Assembly (NCBI GenBank): GCA_027490915.1 | Contig: JAIXXG010000019.1 | Span: 1 to 52,634 of the forward strand | Origin: Microbacteriaceae bacterium | GTDB taxonomy: Bacteria > Actinomycetota > Actinomycetes > Actinomycetales > Microbacteriaceae | Direction: 5' to 3' | DNA length: 52,634 nucleotides | In this document: positions 9,701-16,882 of the stretch, in pieces | Numbering within the stretch: the stretch's first letter is position 1 | Layout: each line of letters starts with the position of its first letter | Position numbers and translations under genes: made by a program | The notes under the pieces: model-generated | Seen by the model: the letters and a program-made list of their open reading frames with translations, nothing else | What the model was told of the DNA's origin: nothing | Databases searched by the model: none

Positions 9701-10582
9701 GTCGACGCCGAGGTGCAGCGCGCGGTCGAGCTCGTCATCGAGCACGCCACCGCTCGCCCGCAGGAGTCGCTCATGGTCGTCACCGCGAGCGCGAAGCACG
9801 CCGCGCGCGTGCACACGGCCGTGCTCGAGGCGCTCGTGCACCGGCCCGACCTGCACGACGTGCTGCTCGGCGACCGCCCCGAGCCCTTCGCTGTGCTGAC
9901 GATCGAGCAGTCGGTCGCCCAGTCGCGCGACCGCGTGATCTTCTCGATCGGGTTCGGCCGCACGCCCCACGGGCGGGTGCTGAGCGAGCTCGGCTCGCTC
10001 TCGCGCGCCGGCGGCGACCGCCTGCTGGCTGTCGCCATGACGCGCGCGCGCCGCTCGCTGCGCATCGTCAGCTGCCTGCGCCCCGCCGACCTCGACGACG
10101 ACCGTCTGACGCACGGCGCGCGCGCCCTCGCCGACCTGCTTGCCGACATCGAGGCGCGGCGCACCGCCGTCGAGCTGCCCGACGACAGCGACCCGATGCT
10201 CATCGACCTCGCGCGCCGGCTCGAGGCCCGCGGCCTGCGCGTCGCGCTCGGGCACCGCGGCAAGCTGCCGCTCGTCGCCAGCCGCGGCGGGTACTGCGTC
10301 GCGGTCGAGACCGACGCCGCGCTCGGGCACCTGAGCCTGCGCGAGTCGCTGCGCCTGCGCCCCGAGCTGCTGCGTCGCCTCGGCTGGCACTACGCGCGGG
10401 TGCACGTCTTCGAGCTGTTCAGCGACCCCGAGGCCGTGGCCGACCGCATCCTGGCGCTCGTCGGGGGAGCCCCGGCCGAGCATCCCGCCGCCCCGACCGG
10501 CATGGCGCCCGCCGCGCCCCGCCCGGCCGCGCCGCGCCCGGCCGACGATCACGCGACCGACGAGCTCGCCATCACCCGCTAG
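6797..10582 (+). CDS. Giant SF1 helicase-like protein with degenerate ATPase motifs (DUF4011/AAA_11-like)
   Basis: 1261 residues. The order matches large DUF4011-type SF1 helicase proteins: an N-terminal domain, motif I near residue 315, a long helical insertion (about 380-780), motifs II-III near 838-870, motifs IV-VI (LTRSYRAGGEDLAELVNRRFYAG, later AMTRARRSLRIV) and a C-terminal nuclease-like fold (ARRLEARGLRVALGHRGKL, VAVETDAALGH, LRRLGWHYARVHVFELF). Motif I reads PGTGATQT, with Ala319 in place of the ATP-binding Lys; motif II reads LLLDAGA in place of DEA; motif III reads GDPVTQ rather than GDPKQ. ATP hydrolysis therefore looks lost although the fold is kept. The GTG at 6797 was chosen because TACAGT lies 6 nt upstream; the frame is open back to 6725. 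Confidence 0.8.
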   Translation: MWRADRYDDHDDVDPGASGPSPLEPSSVRFDDPRVAPMNIAEPVRERWRAELARVGGLSTLLHFDDDPRGRIELGTSHPGGLARFIAGSPTLLSNLVRDDLALRQARVAAERIADAGVELASVRGIDAVQLGIGLVAWRHAGVDHCAPLLLRPLRLRRRGRDVELTLTGTVRVNPALVRALAEQFQLHLDETAFVALAHDGEAFKPNPPLDRLRGLTAHVDGFSITARLVVSCFAEVGPQLVADAHDLAHPVLDALAGNTSARWAVSESATAVAPVPADQRPPETDLLLLDADAEQEAVIASIAAGNSLVVKTLPGTGATQTVVNALGALIAQNRRVLVVSPRRATLRTIARRLADIGLPGAAVSTATLRRDLIRAIGRNEKAERPRVADVNDALVRLRTVLIDYRDALTRPDPDLQISVLDCIAELSRLQLLPSPPTTRARLSRAAVELLAADRRAAAEAMVQAAELGQFSYGPGDSPWYGARFRTADEAAESQRIARRLHHELVPRLVERGRALIGATPMRPFETIAELSVAVRLLADLRDTLDKFQPAVFDRPLTELIAATAPRREAGSMPAATRRRLKGLAKEYLRPGVSVPDLHEALVRIQQQRVLWQRFAPSGITPSVPVGIADVAVALQAVEHDLAALDGPLGHHSREQQLAHRPLVELHALLEGLAAESDVLNNLQERTALMQRLEQWDVGPLLSDLAQRHVPHDEVAAELELAWWRSALESLLQQDRALLAAAPDVLERLEADFRLVDEAHAAGSAQLLAWQLAENWSIGITDWPDEAAALKAMLRAGDVSSEALQREAPHLSRPLAPVWLASPYDVHQVSDRLSFDTVLLLDAGAVTVAEAAGAIRRARQVVAVGDPVTQAPAPFAIAVGERVDDGDVDARHAASALFQLSELLPAMSLTRSYRAGGEDLAELVNRRFYAGRIESLPWAGSFLGHPSIAVDYLADGHGMPDDDGAIESVDAEVQRAVELVIEHATARPQESLMVVTASAKHAARVHTAVLEALVHRPDLHDVLLGDRPEPFAVLTIEQSVAQSRDRVIFSIGFGRTPHGRVLSELGSLSRAGGDRLLAVAMTRARRSLRIVSCLRPADLDDDRLTHGARALADLLADIEARRTAVELPDDSDPMLIDLARRLEARGLRVALGHRGKLPLVASRGGYCVAVETDAALGHLSLRESLRLRPELLRRLGWHYARVHVFELFSDPEAVADRILALVGGAPAEHPAAPTGMAPAAPRPAAPRPADDHATDELAITR

Positions 10583-10615
10583 CCCGCCGCGCCGCCCCGC
10601 CCCCGCCTCTGCTGC

Positions 10616-10706
10616 GTGCGACGAATCACGGAGTTTTGGGCACCCGTGCGCTCCGCATCCGCACGCGGAGCGCCGATCGTGGCCGAGAGTCCGTGATTCG
10701 TCACAC
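10616..10706. repeat. Nested inverted repeat in intergenic region
   Basis: The outer arms 10616-10632 and 10690-10706 match at 16 of 17 positions (core GACGAATCACGGA). The loop holds a second perfect 9-bp palindrome (GCGCTCCGC at 10648-10656, GCGGAGCGC at 10665-10673). It lies between the end of the helicase-like gene and the promoter of the 56-residue gene. It shares an ACGGAG core with the repeat at 5336-5423, so both may belong to one dispersed family. Confidence 0.7.
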
Positions 10707-10734
10707 TCATGTGCAGGGTGGGTACCGTTGAGGC

Positions 10735-10905
10735 ATGACCGATCGGGATGCGCAGCCGCAGCCGCCCGCGCGCCGACGCGCGCCGCGCCGCGTCACGACG
10801 CCGCCCCCGCCGGGGTCGCACGCGGCGCCGGAGCCGGAACCCGCGCGGCACCGGCTCGACGAGAACGACGACCGCCTGCGCGCCGACAAGCCCCCGCACT
10901 ACTGA
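10735..10905 (+). CDS. Small conserved-looking protein ending DRLRADKPPHY
   Basis: 56 residues. The N-terminal two thirds are Pro/Arg/Ala-rich and probably disordered; the C-terminus is RHRLDENDDRLRADKPPHY. From memory, small actinobacterial proteins with an 'NDxRLxxDKPPHW/Y' tail are common near this position, which supports a real gene; I cannot run the comparison. The ATG has TACCGT (10723-10728) 6 nt upstream, the same leaderless arrangement used by neighbouring genes. No domain of known function is visible. Confidence 0.6.
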   Translation: MTDRDAQPQPPARRRAPRRVTTPPPPGSHAAPEPEPARHRLDENDDRLRADKPPHY

Positions 10906-10935
10906 GCGGGGTGCGACGGAGCCCGCTCCCGTCGA

Positions 10936-10998
10936 GCGGCGGCAGCGGCAGCAGCGGCAGCGGCGGCAGCGGAAGCAGTGGCGGCAGCGGCGGCGCGA
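10936..10998. repeat. GGC/AGC low-complexity tract
   Basis: About 60 bp of imperfect tandem GGCAGC units between the small gene and the 3' end of mscL. On the plus strand it would read as Gly-Ser repeats, but no start, ribosome site or gene context supports translation. It may be slippage-prone. Confidence 0.6.
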
Positions 10999-11004
10999 CC
11001 TCGG

Positions 11005-11427
11005 CTACGACGCGGCGTCGCGTTTCGCGAGCAGGTCGCGGATCTCGCTGAGCAGCTCGAGCTCGGTCGGCGGCGCCGGCTCCGCCTCCGTCGCACCGGC
11101 CTGGCGGCGCTTCTCGGCGACCCGGCGCAGATGGTTCATCGGCGCGACGAGCGCGACGTACACCACGGCGGCCACGATGAGGAAGTTCAGCACGGCGCCG
11201 ATGACCGCCCCGAAGTACATGGTCGCCTCCCCGCCCGACAGGGTGGGGATGACGACGGGCAGCGCTTCGGCGAGGGTCTCGGCGTTGAACAGCGCCCCGA
11301 TGGCCGGGTTGATCACGCTGCCGACGAGCGCGTTGACGACGCCCGTGAAGGCGGCGCCGATGACGACGGCGACGGCGAGGTCGATGACGTTGCCGCGCAG
11401 GATGAATTCGCGAAAACCGGTGAGCAT
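11005..11427 (-). CDS. mscL: Large-conductance mechanosensitive channel MscL
   Basis: 140 residues, the normal MscL length. The N-terminus MLTGFREFILRGNVIDLAVAVVIGAAFTGVVNALV is the amphipathic S1 helix followed by pore-lining TM1, with the N-V-I-D-L-A-V signature and Gly/Ala packing positions. TM2 is FGAVIGAVLNFLIVAAVVYVALV. The cytoplasmic tail ends LLSEIRDLLAKRD, the conserved C-terminal bundle helix. MscL opens under membrane tension to release solutes during hypo-osmotic shock. The ATG has TAGCAT (11434-11439) 6 nt upstream on the minus strand. Confidence 0.97.
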   Translation of the reverse strand: MLTGFREFILRGNVIDLAVAVVIGAAFTGVVNALVGSVINPAIGALFNAETLAEALPVVIPTLSGGEATMYFGAVIGAVLNFLIVAAVVYVALVAPMNHLRRVAEKRRQAGATEAEPAPPTELELLSEIRDLLAKRDAAS

Positions 11428-11456
11428 GCCCCGATGCTAGGGGCGGGCCCGGTCGA

Positions 11457-11750
11457 TCAGCTGGCGGCGGCGGGCGCGGCGGCGGATGCGGAGCTCGTGC
11501 TGCCCGAGCCCGACGAGCCGGCCGACCCCGACCCGGACGACCCGGACCCGGACGACCCGCCGCTCGACGACCCGGCGCGGCTGTCGGTTCGGTAGAACCC
11601 CGAGCCGTTGAACGTGACGCCGACGGCCGAGAAGATCTTGCGCAGTCGGCCCTGGCACGTGGGGCACTCGGTGAGCGCGTCGTCGGTGAAGGCCTGCTGG
11701 ATGTCGAACGCCGTCGAGCATTCGGTGCAGCGGTACGAGTACGTGGGCAT
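11457..11750 (-). CDS. FmdB-family zinc-ribbon protein
   Basis: 97 residues. The N-terminus MPTYSYRCTECSTAFDIQQAF with a later CPTCQGRLRKIFSAVGV gives the two CxxC knuckles of the FmdB zinc ribbon, and GVTFNGSGFYRTDSR is the usual motif after it. The last third is a low-complexity Ser/Gly/Ala tail. FmdB proteins are putative regulatory or metal-binding proteins of unresolved role. Unlike many neighbours it has a classical leader: GGAGG is spaced about 7 nt from the ATG, with TATCCT upstream. Adjacent genes are mscL and 5-FCL, a common actinobacterial arrangement. Confidence 0.92.
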   Translation of the reverse strand: MPTYSYRCTECSTAFDIQQAFTDDALTECPTCQGRLRKIFSAVGVTFNGSGFYRTDSRAGSSSGGSSGSGSSGSGSAGSSGSGSTSSASAAAPAAAS

Positions 11751-11798
11751 CGAAGAACCTCCGCCTTCCAGGATACGGCGGCCGGAGCATCCCGTCGG

Positions 11799-12407
11799 TC
11801 AGGGGGTGAAGCGGTGGATGGCCGAGGGGGTGACGACCCCGTCGACACCCTGGTCGTGCGCCTCGCGCGGAAGCTCGTCGAGCACCTCGCTGTCGTGCAC
11901 GATCGCGAAGACGGGCGGGCGGCGATCCATCGAGCCGAGCGTCTTGTCGAAGTAGCCGCGGCCCCAACCGAGCCGCATGCCCGTGCGATCGACCGCGGCG
12001 GCCGGCACGAGGATGAGTCCGACGTCGTTGATCGCGATCGGGCCGAGCAGCTCGGTGGTGGGCACGGGCATGCCGATGACGTCGAGGCCCTCGGCGGAGT
12101 CGGAATCGGCGCCGTCGTACGGCGCCCAGTCGAGCAGGCCGTCGTCGCGCGATACGGGCAGCAGCACGCGGATTCCCTGCTCGGCCGCCCAGGAGAGGAA
12201 GGGCCGCGTCTCGGGCTCATCGCGGGTCGCGAGGTAGCAGGAGATCGCCCGCGGTCCGAGCGCCGAGGCGAGAGCGATCAGCTGGCGGGTGAGACCCTCG
12301 GTCGCGAGCTCCCGCTCGTGCTGCGGGCGGGTGCGGCGCCGCTCGCGCAGCTCGGCCCGCAGGGCGCGCTTCGCGGCGATCGGGTCGCCGTCATGCGCGG
12401 GAGGCAT
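11799..12407 (-). CDS. 5-formyltetrahydrofolate cyclo-ligase
   Basis: 202 residues. It starts with the basic substrate-binding helix AAKRALRAELRERRRTR, then GPRAISCYLATRDEPETRPFL and the signature LILVPAAAVDRTGMRLGWGRGYFDKTL, in which RLGWGRGYFD is the ATP/Mg binding motif. The enzyme converts 5-formyl-THF to 5,10-methenyl-THF with ATP, clearing an inhibitory folate. The ATG at 12407 was chosen because TAGCAT (12415-12420, minus) lies 7 nt upstream; an ATG at 12416 overlaps that hexamer. It is divergent from galU, and the two promoters occupy the same ~40 bp. Confidence 0.93.
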   Translation of the reverse strand: MPPAHDGDPIAAKRALRAELRERRRTRPQHERELATEGLTRQLIALASALGPRAISCYLATRDEPETRPFLSWAAEQGIRVLLPVSRDDGLLDWAPYDGADSDSAEGLDVIGMPVPTTELLGPIAINDVGLILVPAAAVDRTGMRLGWGRGYFDKTLGSMDRRPPVFAIVHDSEVLDELPREAHDQGVDGVVTPSAIHRFTP

Positions 12408-12444
12408 AGTGCCCATGCTAGAGGCACCCCGATACGCTGACCCC

Positions 12445-13335
12445 ATGACGCCCCGAATCACCAAGGCCGTGATCCCCGCCGCGGGGCTCGGCACCCGATT
12501 CCTCCCCGCGACGAAGGCGATGCCGAAGGAGATGCTGCCGGTGGTCGACAAACCGGCCATCCAGTACGTCGTCGAGGAGGCCGTCGGGGCGGGGCTCACC
12601 GATGTGCTCATGATCACCGGCCGCAACAAGACCGCGCTCGAGAACCACTTCGACCGGGTCGGCGAGCTGGAGGCGACGCTCGAGGCCAAGGGAGACACCG
12701 AGAAGCTCGCCAAGGTCGAGTACTCGACCGACCTCGCCGACATGCACTACGTGCGGCAGGGCGACCCGCTCGGGCTCGGCCATGCGGTGCTGCGCGCGCA
12801 CATGCACGTCGGCCGCCAGCCGTTCGCGGTGCTGCTCGGCGATGACATCATCGACCCGCGCGACCCGCTGCTGGGGCGCATGATCGCGGTGCAGGAGGCG
12901 CGGCAGACGAGCGTCATCGCCCTGCTCGAGGTCGACCCCGCGCAGGCCCACCTCTACGGTGTCGCGACGGTCGAGCCGACCGACGATGCCGACGTGGTGC
13001 GCGTCACCGGCCTGGTCGAGAAGCCGGCGCCCGGCACGGCCCCGTCGAACCTCGCCGTCATCGGCCGGTACGTGCTGCGGCCCGAGATCTTCGACATCCT
13101 CGAGCACACCCAGCCCGGCAAGGGCGGCGAGATCCAATTGACGGATGCCCTGCTCGAGCTCGCCCGCGACCCCGACCACGGCGGCGTCTACGGCGTCGTG
13201 TTCCGCGGCCGCCGCTACGACACCGGTGATCGGCTCGACTACATCAAGGCGATCGTGCAGCTCGCCGTCGAGCGCGACGACCTGGGGCCCGAGCTGCGCC
13301 CCTGGTTGCGGCAGTTCAGCGCGGGCATGGAGTAG
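12445..13335 (+). CDS. galU: UTP--glucose-1-phosphate uridylyltransferase
   Basis: 296 residues. The nucleotidyltransferase signature KAVIPAAGLGTRFLPATKAMPKEMLPVVDKPAIQYVVEEA is complete, with GRNKTALENHFD, a PFAVLLGDDIID metal-binding Asp site, VEKPAPGTAPSNLAVIGRYVL and GGEIQLTDAL. GalU makes UDP-glucose from UTP and glucose-1-P for cell-envelope glycans and the Leloir pathway, which could also serve galactose released by the GH36 enzyme in this window. The ATG at 12445 has TACGCT (12433-12438) 6 nt upstream and begins exactly at the conserved N-terminus MTPRITKAVIPAAG. Confidence 0.97.
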   Translation: MTPRITKAVIPAAGLGTRFLPATKAMPKEMLPVVDKPAIQYVVEEAVGAGLTDVLMITGRNKTALENHFDRVGELEATLEAKGDTEKLAKVEYSTDLADMHYVRQGDPLGLGHAVLRAHMHVGRQPFAVLLGDDIIDPRDPLLGRMIAVQEARQTSVIALLEVDPAQAHLYGVATVEPTDDADVVRVTGLVEKPAPGTAPSNLAVIGRYVLRPEIFDILEHTQPGKGGEIQLTDALLELARDPDHGGVYGVVFRGRRYDTGDRLDYIKAIVQLAVERDDLGPELRPWLRQFSAGME

Positions 13336-13338
13336 CCC

Positions 13339-13998
13339 GTGGCGAGCATCCCGACCCTGCGTGACGGGGTCACGGTGCTGCGGCCGATCCGCGTGCGCGA
13401 CGCGCGGGCGCTGGAGGCCGAGCTGATCGAGAGTCGGGCGTGGCTGCGGCCGTGGGAGGCCACGAGCCCGACGGCGCCGATGTCGTGGGATACGAAGGCG
13501 AGCATCCGGAATCTGCTGGCGGCTGCGCGCGCCGGAACGGGCCTGCCGTTCATCATCGAGACGGAGGGGCGGCTCGCCGGCCAGCTCAACGTGAGCGGCA
13601 TGACGTACGGCTCGCTCGCCTCCGCGACGATCGGCTACTGGGTGGGGGCCGGCTTCGCGGGCCGGGGTCTGACGCCGACGGCCGTGGCGCTCGCGACCGA
13701 CCACGTGTTCTTCACCGTGGGGCTGCACCGCATGGAGATCTGCATCCGCCCCGAGAACGGGCCCTCGCTGCGGGTGGTCGAGAAGCTCGGCTTCCGATAC
13801 GAGGGGTTGCGGCGGCGGTACATCCACATCAACGGCGACTGGCGCGACCACTTCTGCTTCGCGCTCACCGTCGAGGAGGTGCCGCAGGGCGTGCTGCAGC
13901 GCTGGCGGTCGGGGAGGGTTCCCCCGGGCGCGGCGGCGATCCCGGAGATCGATCAGATCGCCGCGCGACGCGGCCTCAGCCTGCCGCCGGCCCGCTGA
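13339..13998 (+). CDS. GNAT-family N-acetyltransferase (RimJ/RimL-like)
   Basis: 219 residues. Acetyltransf_3 features include an N-terminal TLRDGVTVLRPIRVRDARALEAE, GQLNVSGMTYGSLASATIGYWVGAGFAGRGLTPTAVALATD (acetyl-CoA pyrophosphate loop), HRMEICIRPENGPSLRVVEKLGFRYEGLRRRYIHINGDWRDH. This matches ribosomal-protein alanine N-acetyltransferase-like enzymes; the protein substrate is unknown. The GTG start lies 3 nt after the galU stop, so translation is probably coupled. It is convergent with the membrane protein at 14038. Confidence 0.9.
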   Translation: MASIPTLRDGVTVLRPIRVRDARALEAELIESRAWLRPWEATSPTAPMSWDTKASIRNLLAAARAGTGLPFIIETEGRLAGQLNVSGMTYGSLASATIGYWVGAGFAGRGLTPTAVALATDHVFFTVGLHRMEICIRPENGPSLRVVEKLGFRYEGLRRRYIHINGDWRDHFCFALTVEEVPQGVLQRWRSGRVPPGAAAIPEIDQIAARRGLSLPPAR

Positions 13999-14037
13999 CG
14001 CGCGGGGCCGGCGGCACGGCTGGGCCCGTCAGGTCGG

Positions 14038-14733
14038 TCAGACCCAGGTGACGGGGATCGTCAGCATGATGCCGACGGCGAAGACGAAGATCGCCGAGCC
14101 GATGATGATCAGGCTGTACTGCACGCGGCGGCTGCGCACGACGGCGGCGACACCGAGCAGGAACAGCGAGATCGCCATGAGCACGGTCGTCAGCGTCAGC
14201 CAGTCGCCGCGGGCGTCGAGCTCGTCGGCCTGCGCCGTGAGGGCGATCGCTTCGTCGCTCTTCTCGCCGTACGCGCCGAACAGCACGTTCTGGTACTCCT
14301 CGTCATCGAGGGGGCTCGTGTAGAACTCCGGGTCGGCGGCGTTCGCCTCGGCGGCGCGCTCGATGGCGGCCCCGAAGTGCTCGCTCACCGCGACGAAGAA
14401 CAGCGCGTCGTACGTCTCGGCGGCGAGGGCCGAGGTCGCCGCGTCGCCGAAGTCGATCTGCGCCTGCAGCTCGGTGAGGCGGGCGAGGGTCTGCGCATCC
14501 TGCACGTACTCCTGGTTGCCCTCGAGGTAGAGCGACTCGGCCTCGGCGGTGGCGCTCTGCGACTGCGACAGCGCCTTGGCGGTCTGGCCGTCGTAGAGCG
14601 CGGCCTGGAACGACACCCAGGCGGTCGCCACCGAGACGATGCCGAGCAGGATGACGATGATCAGCTCGGTGTTGGTGAACAGCCGGGTGAGGGGGTTGGC
14701 AGGGGCGGATGAAGGGGTTTCGGGTGTAGTCAC
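14038..14733 (-). CDS. Membrane protein of unknown function (three TM helices)
   Basis: 231 residues. One TM segment near residues 24-46 (LIIVILLGIVSVATAWVSFQAALYDG), a roughly 120-residue soluble helical region rich in Ala/Glu/Gln, then two C-terminal helices (TVLMAISLFLLGVAAVV and YSLIIIGSAIFVFAVGIMLTI). This layout resembles DUF4337-type proteins, but I cannot confirm membership. The GTG at 14733 was chosen over a longer frame because TACACT (14742-14747, minus) lies 8 nt upstream. It is divergent from the membrane protein at 14804. Confidence 0.75.
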   Translation of the reverse strand: MTTPETPSSAPANPLTRLFTNTELIIVILLGIVSVATAWVSFQAALYDGQTAKALSQSQSATAEAESLYLEGNQEYVQDAQTLARLTELQAQIDFGDAATSALAAETYDALFFVAVSEHFGAAIERAAEANAADPEFYTSPLDDEEYQNVLFGAYGEKSDEAIALTAQADELDARGDWLTLTTVLMAISLFLLGVAAVVRSRRVQYSLIIIGSAIFVFAVGIMLTIPVTWV

Positions 14734-14803
14734 GAGGTCGGAGTGTACAGACACTCCGCCGCCTTCCCGAGCGCCGCGCCCGCCTGCTCGTACGGTGGGC
14801 GGC

Positions 14804-15766
14804 ATGGAGACCACAGGCGGAGGCACGGCGGTACTCATCGCCCTCGCCGCGGTGCTCTGGATGGTCTATCTGATCCCGATCTGGCGGCGCCGTCGCGAGT
14901 ACCTCGCGACCGAGCGCAACGCCATCCGGCTGCAGCAGACGCTGCGCATCATGGCGCACGCCGCGGAGGTTCCCGAGCCGGTGCGCGCCGAGTTGACCGC
15001 CCGCGACGTGGTCGCGCAGCAGCGCTCGCTCGCCGCGCAGCAGCGCGAGCTCGCCGCGATCGAGCGCGCCCGGGCGGCTGCCGCTCAGCGGGCCCTGCGG
15101 GCGCGGCTCACCGAGTCGGCCCCGGGCCTCATGGCCGAGATGGATGCCGCCCGCCGAGGCCAGCGCCGTCTGCGCCGCACCCGGGCGTTCACGTCGCTGA
15201 CGGTGCTGCTCTCGCTCGTCGGCGCGGGTGTCGCGCTCGCGAGCGCCGCGTGGGCCTGGGCGGGGTTCGCCGCCTTCGTCGCGATCAGCGGCGGGATGCT
15301 GCTCTCGAGCCTCGCGCGCGCCCAGCGCCGCCGCACGCAGGTGGTGACCCGCGCGGCCGCCCCCGCGTTCGTCGACCTCGCGCCGGAAGCGCCGCGCGTG
15401 CCGACGGCCGCGCGCCGCGAATGGACGCCCGTGCCCCTGCCCAAGCCCACCTACCTCAGCGCGCCCGTCGTGCCGGCGGGTGCCGCGGCCCCCGCGCTCG
15501 ACCACGCGGCGGCGCTCGCCGCGGCGGCGGCCGAGGCTGAGCGGGCGCAGCGCGCGGCGGCGGCATCGGTCGGCGCGCCTTCCCGAACTTCGGACGCGGG
15601 GTTGCCCGCCGTCGTCGGCGCTCCTTCCCGAACTTCGGACGGGAAGGGGCGGGAGGTCGAGCAGCCGGCGGCGAGTCGCTTCGCTCGTATGGGCGTGATC
15701 GAGGGGCTGCCCGGGCGTGCTCCCGACCTGGACGAGGTGCTGCAGCGGCGGCGCGCCGCGGGCTGA
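14804..15766 (+). CDS. Membrane-anchored protein with coiled-coil and low-complexity tail
   Basis: 320 residues. One TM helix at the N-terminus (GGTAVLIALAAVLWMVYLIPIWRRRREYLATERN) is followed by a helical Gln/Arg/Ala-rich segment, then a hairpin of two membrane helices (SLTVLLSLVGAGVALASAAWAWAGFAAFVAISGGMLL). The tail is Ala/Pro-rich and contains two in-frame copies of VGAPSRTSD 15 codons apart. The C-terminus FARMGVIEGLPGRAPDLDEVLQRRRAAG looks ordered. I do not recognise the family. The ATG has TACGGT (14791-14796) 7 nt upstream. Confidence 0.75.
   Translation: METTGGGTAVLIALAAVLWMVYLIPIWRRRREYLATERNAIRLQQTLRIMAHAAEVPEPVRAELTARDVVAQQRSLAAQQRELAAIERARAAAAQRALRARLTESAPGLMAEMDAARRGQRRLRRTRAFTSLTVLLSLVGAGVALASAAWAWAGFAAFVAISGGMLLSSLARAQRRRTQVVTRAAAPAFVDLAPEAPRVPTAARREWTPVPLPKPTYLSAPVVPAGAAAPALDHAAALAAAAAEAERAQRAAAASVGAPSRTSDAGLPAVVGAPSRTSDGKGREVEQPAASRFARMGVIEGLPGRAPDLDEVLQRRRAAG
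15578..15647 (+). repeat. Two 19-bp direct repeats, one with a palindrome, inside a coding tail
   Basis: The 19-bp unit CCTTCCCGAACTTCGGACG occurs at 15578-15596 and 15623-15641, 45 bp apart and in phase. The second copy is followed by GGAAGG, giving a perfect 8-bp hairpin (CCTTCCCG 15623-15630, CGGGAAGG 15640-15647, 9-nt loop). Confidence 0.7.
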
Positions 15767-15808
15767 TCAGCGTCTCTCACCGAGGCCGTGTTCCCCGACG
15801 ACGGTCGT

Positions 15809-15820
15809 GGAAAGTTTTCC
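15809..15820. promoter_or_regulatory. LacI-type operator candidate in front of lacI-1
   Basis: GGAAAGTTTTCC is a palindrome (GGAAA/TTTCC) around a 2-nt centre, preceded by CGT. It overlaps the expected -35 region of the promoter whose -10 is TACGAT (15836-15841). Its near-match at 16883-16894 in front of the next operon suggests one regulator, most simply lacI-1 itself. Confidence 0.5.
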
Positions 15821-15847
15821 GATTCCGCGAGGAAGTACGATGGCGCA

Positions 15848-16870
15848 ATGCCATCGCCCGAGCCCCGAGGAACGCATGTCACACTCGCGGACATCGCGCG
15901 GCATGCCACCGTGGCCGAGTCGACCGTCTCCAAGGTCCTCAACGGCCGACCGGGCGTCTCGGCGACGGTTCGCGCGCGGGTCGAGCGCAGTCTGCACGAA
16001 CTCGGATACCGGCGCCGGCGGGCCGACGACGCGCCCGGCGCGGCCATCGAGCTCGTGGTCCAGGAGATGTCGGGTCAGTGGGCGCTCGACATCTTCCGAG
16101 GGGTGCAGCGCGTCGCATCCGAGCACCACACGGCGATCATCCTCACCGAGAGATCCCGCCGCGATCGCGGTGAGGAGTGGATCGACCGCGTCATCCAACG
16201 TCGCCCGAGCGGCTTGATTCTCGGGATGTCGCAACTCGATGCGGCGGCGCGGCACCAGCTGGTCGTCCGGGGCGTGCCGTTCGTGATCGTCGACCCTGCC
16301 GCGCTTCCCGACGGGGACTCGCCCGCGGTGTCGTCGGCGAATTGGGAGGGCGGCTTCATGGCGACGCGGCACCTCATCGGGCTCGGCCACCGGGGGATCG
16401 CTGCGGTGACCCTCCCGACGACGCTCATGTTCGCCCGGGCGCGGCACGCGGGCTACCAGGCCGCGCTCGAGCAGAACGGCATCGTCCCTGATCCCGACCT
16501 CACCGTGGTGACGGGGGCCGACCGGGATGAGGGCTTGGCCGCCGGGCTCCGGCTGCTGGATCGCGACCCCCGACCGACCGCGATCGTCGCGGGCAACGAC
16601 CTGCAGGCGATCGGCATCTACGAGGCGGCGCGCAGCCTCGGCCTCCGCATCCCCGACGACGTCTCGGTCGTGGGGTACGACGACATTCCTGCTGCCGAGT
16701 GGCTGTGGCCCGCCCTGACCACAGTTCGCCAGCCGGTCGTTCAGATGGCAGAGCAGGCGGCTCGCATGCTCTTCACGCTCATCGCCGGGCAGCCTCTCGC
16801 GATCACGCGCTTGACGATCGATGTAGAGCTCGTCGCGCGTGGCAGCACGGCGGCGGTCACCGAGGGCTAG
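15848..16870 (+). CDS. LacI-family transcriptional regulator (lacI-1)
   Basis: 340 residues. The N-terminal HTH is [47 protein letters not shown]; the recognition helix begins [11 protein letters not shown] periplasmic-binding-like effector domain follows ([85 protein letters not shown]). It is expected to be a sugar-responsive repressor. The ATG has TACGAT 6 nt upstream and a palindrome over the -35, consistent with autoregulation. The downstream ThuA/oxidoreductase/isomerase operon carries a matching palindrome and is the likely target. Confidence 0.93.
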   Translation: MPSPEPRGTHVTLADIARHATVAESTVSKVLNGRPGVSATVRARVERSLHELGYRRRRADDAPGAAIELVVQEMSGQWALDIFRGVQRVASEHHTAIILTERSRRDRGEEWIDRVIQRRPSGLILGMSQLDAAARHQLVVRGVPFVIVDPAALPDGDSPAVSSANWEGGFMATRHLIGLGHRGIAAVTLPTTLMFARARHAGYQAALEQNGIVPDPDLTVVTGADRDEGLAAGLRLLDRDPRPTAIVAGNDLQAIGIYEAARSLGLRIPDDVSVVGYDDIPAAEWLWPALTTVRQPVVQMAEQAARMLFTLIAGQPLAITRLTIDVELVARGSTAAVTEG

Positions 16871-16882
16871 ACGCCCGATCGT

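Noticed and set aside
10936-10998. GGC/AGC tandem tract as a CRISPR-like or structured RNA array
   Set aside because: Units are 6 bp without spacers; it is a simple low-complexity tract.
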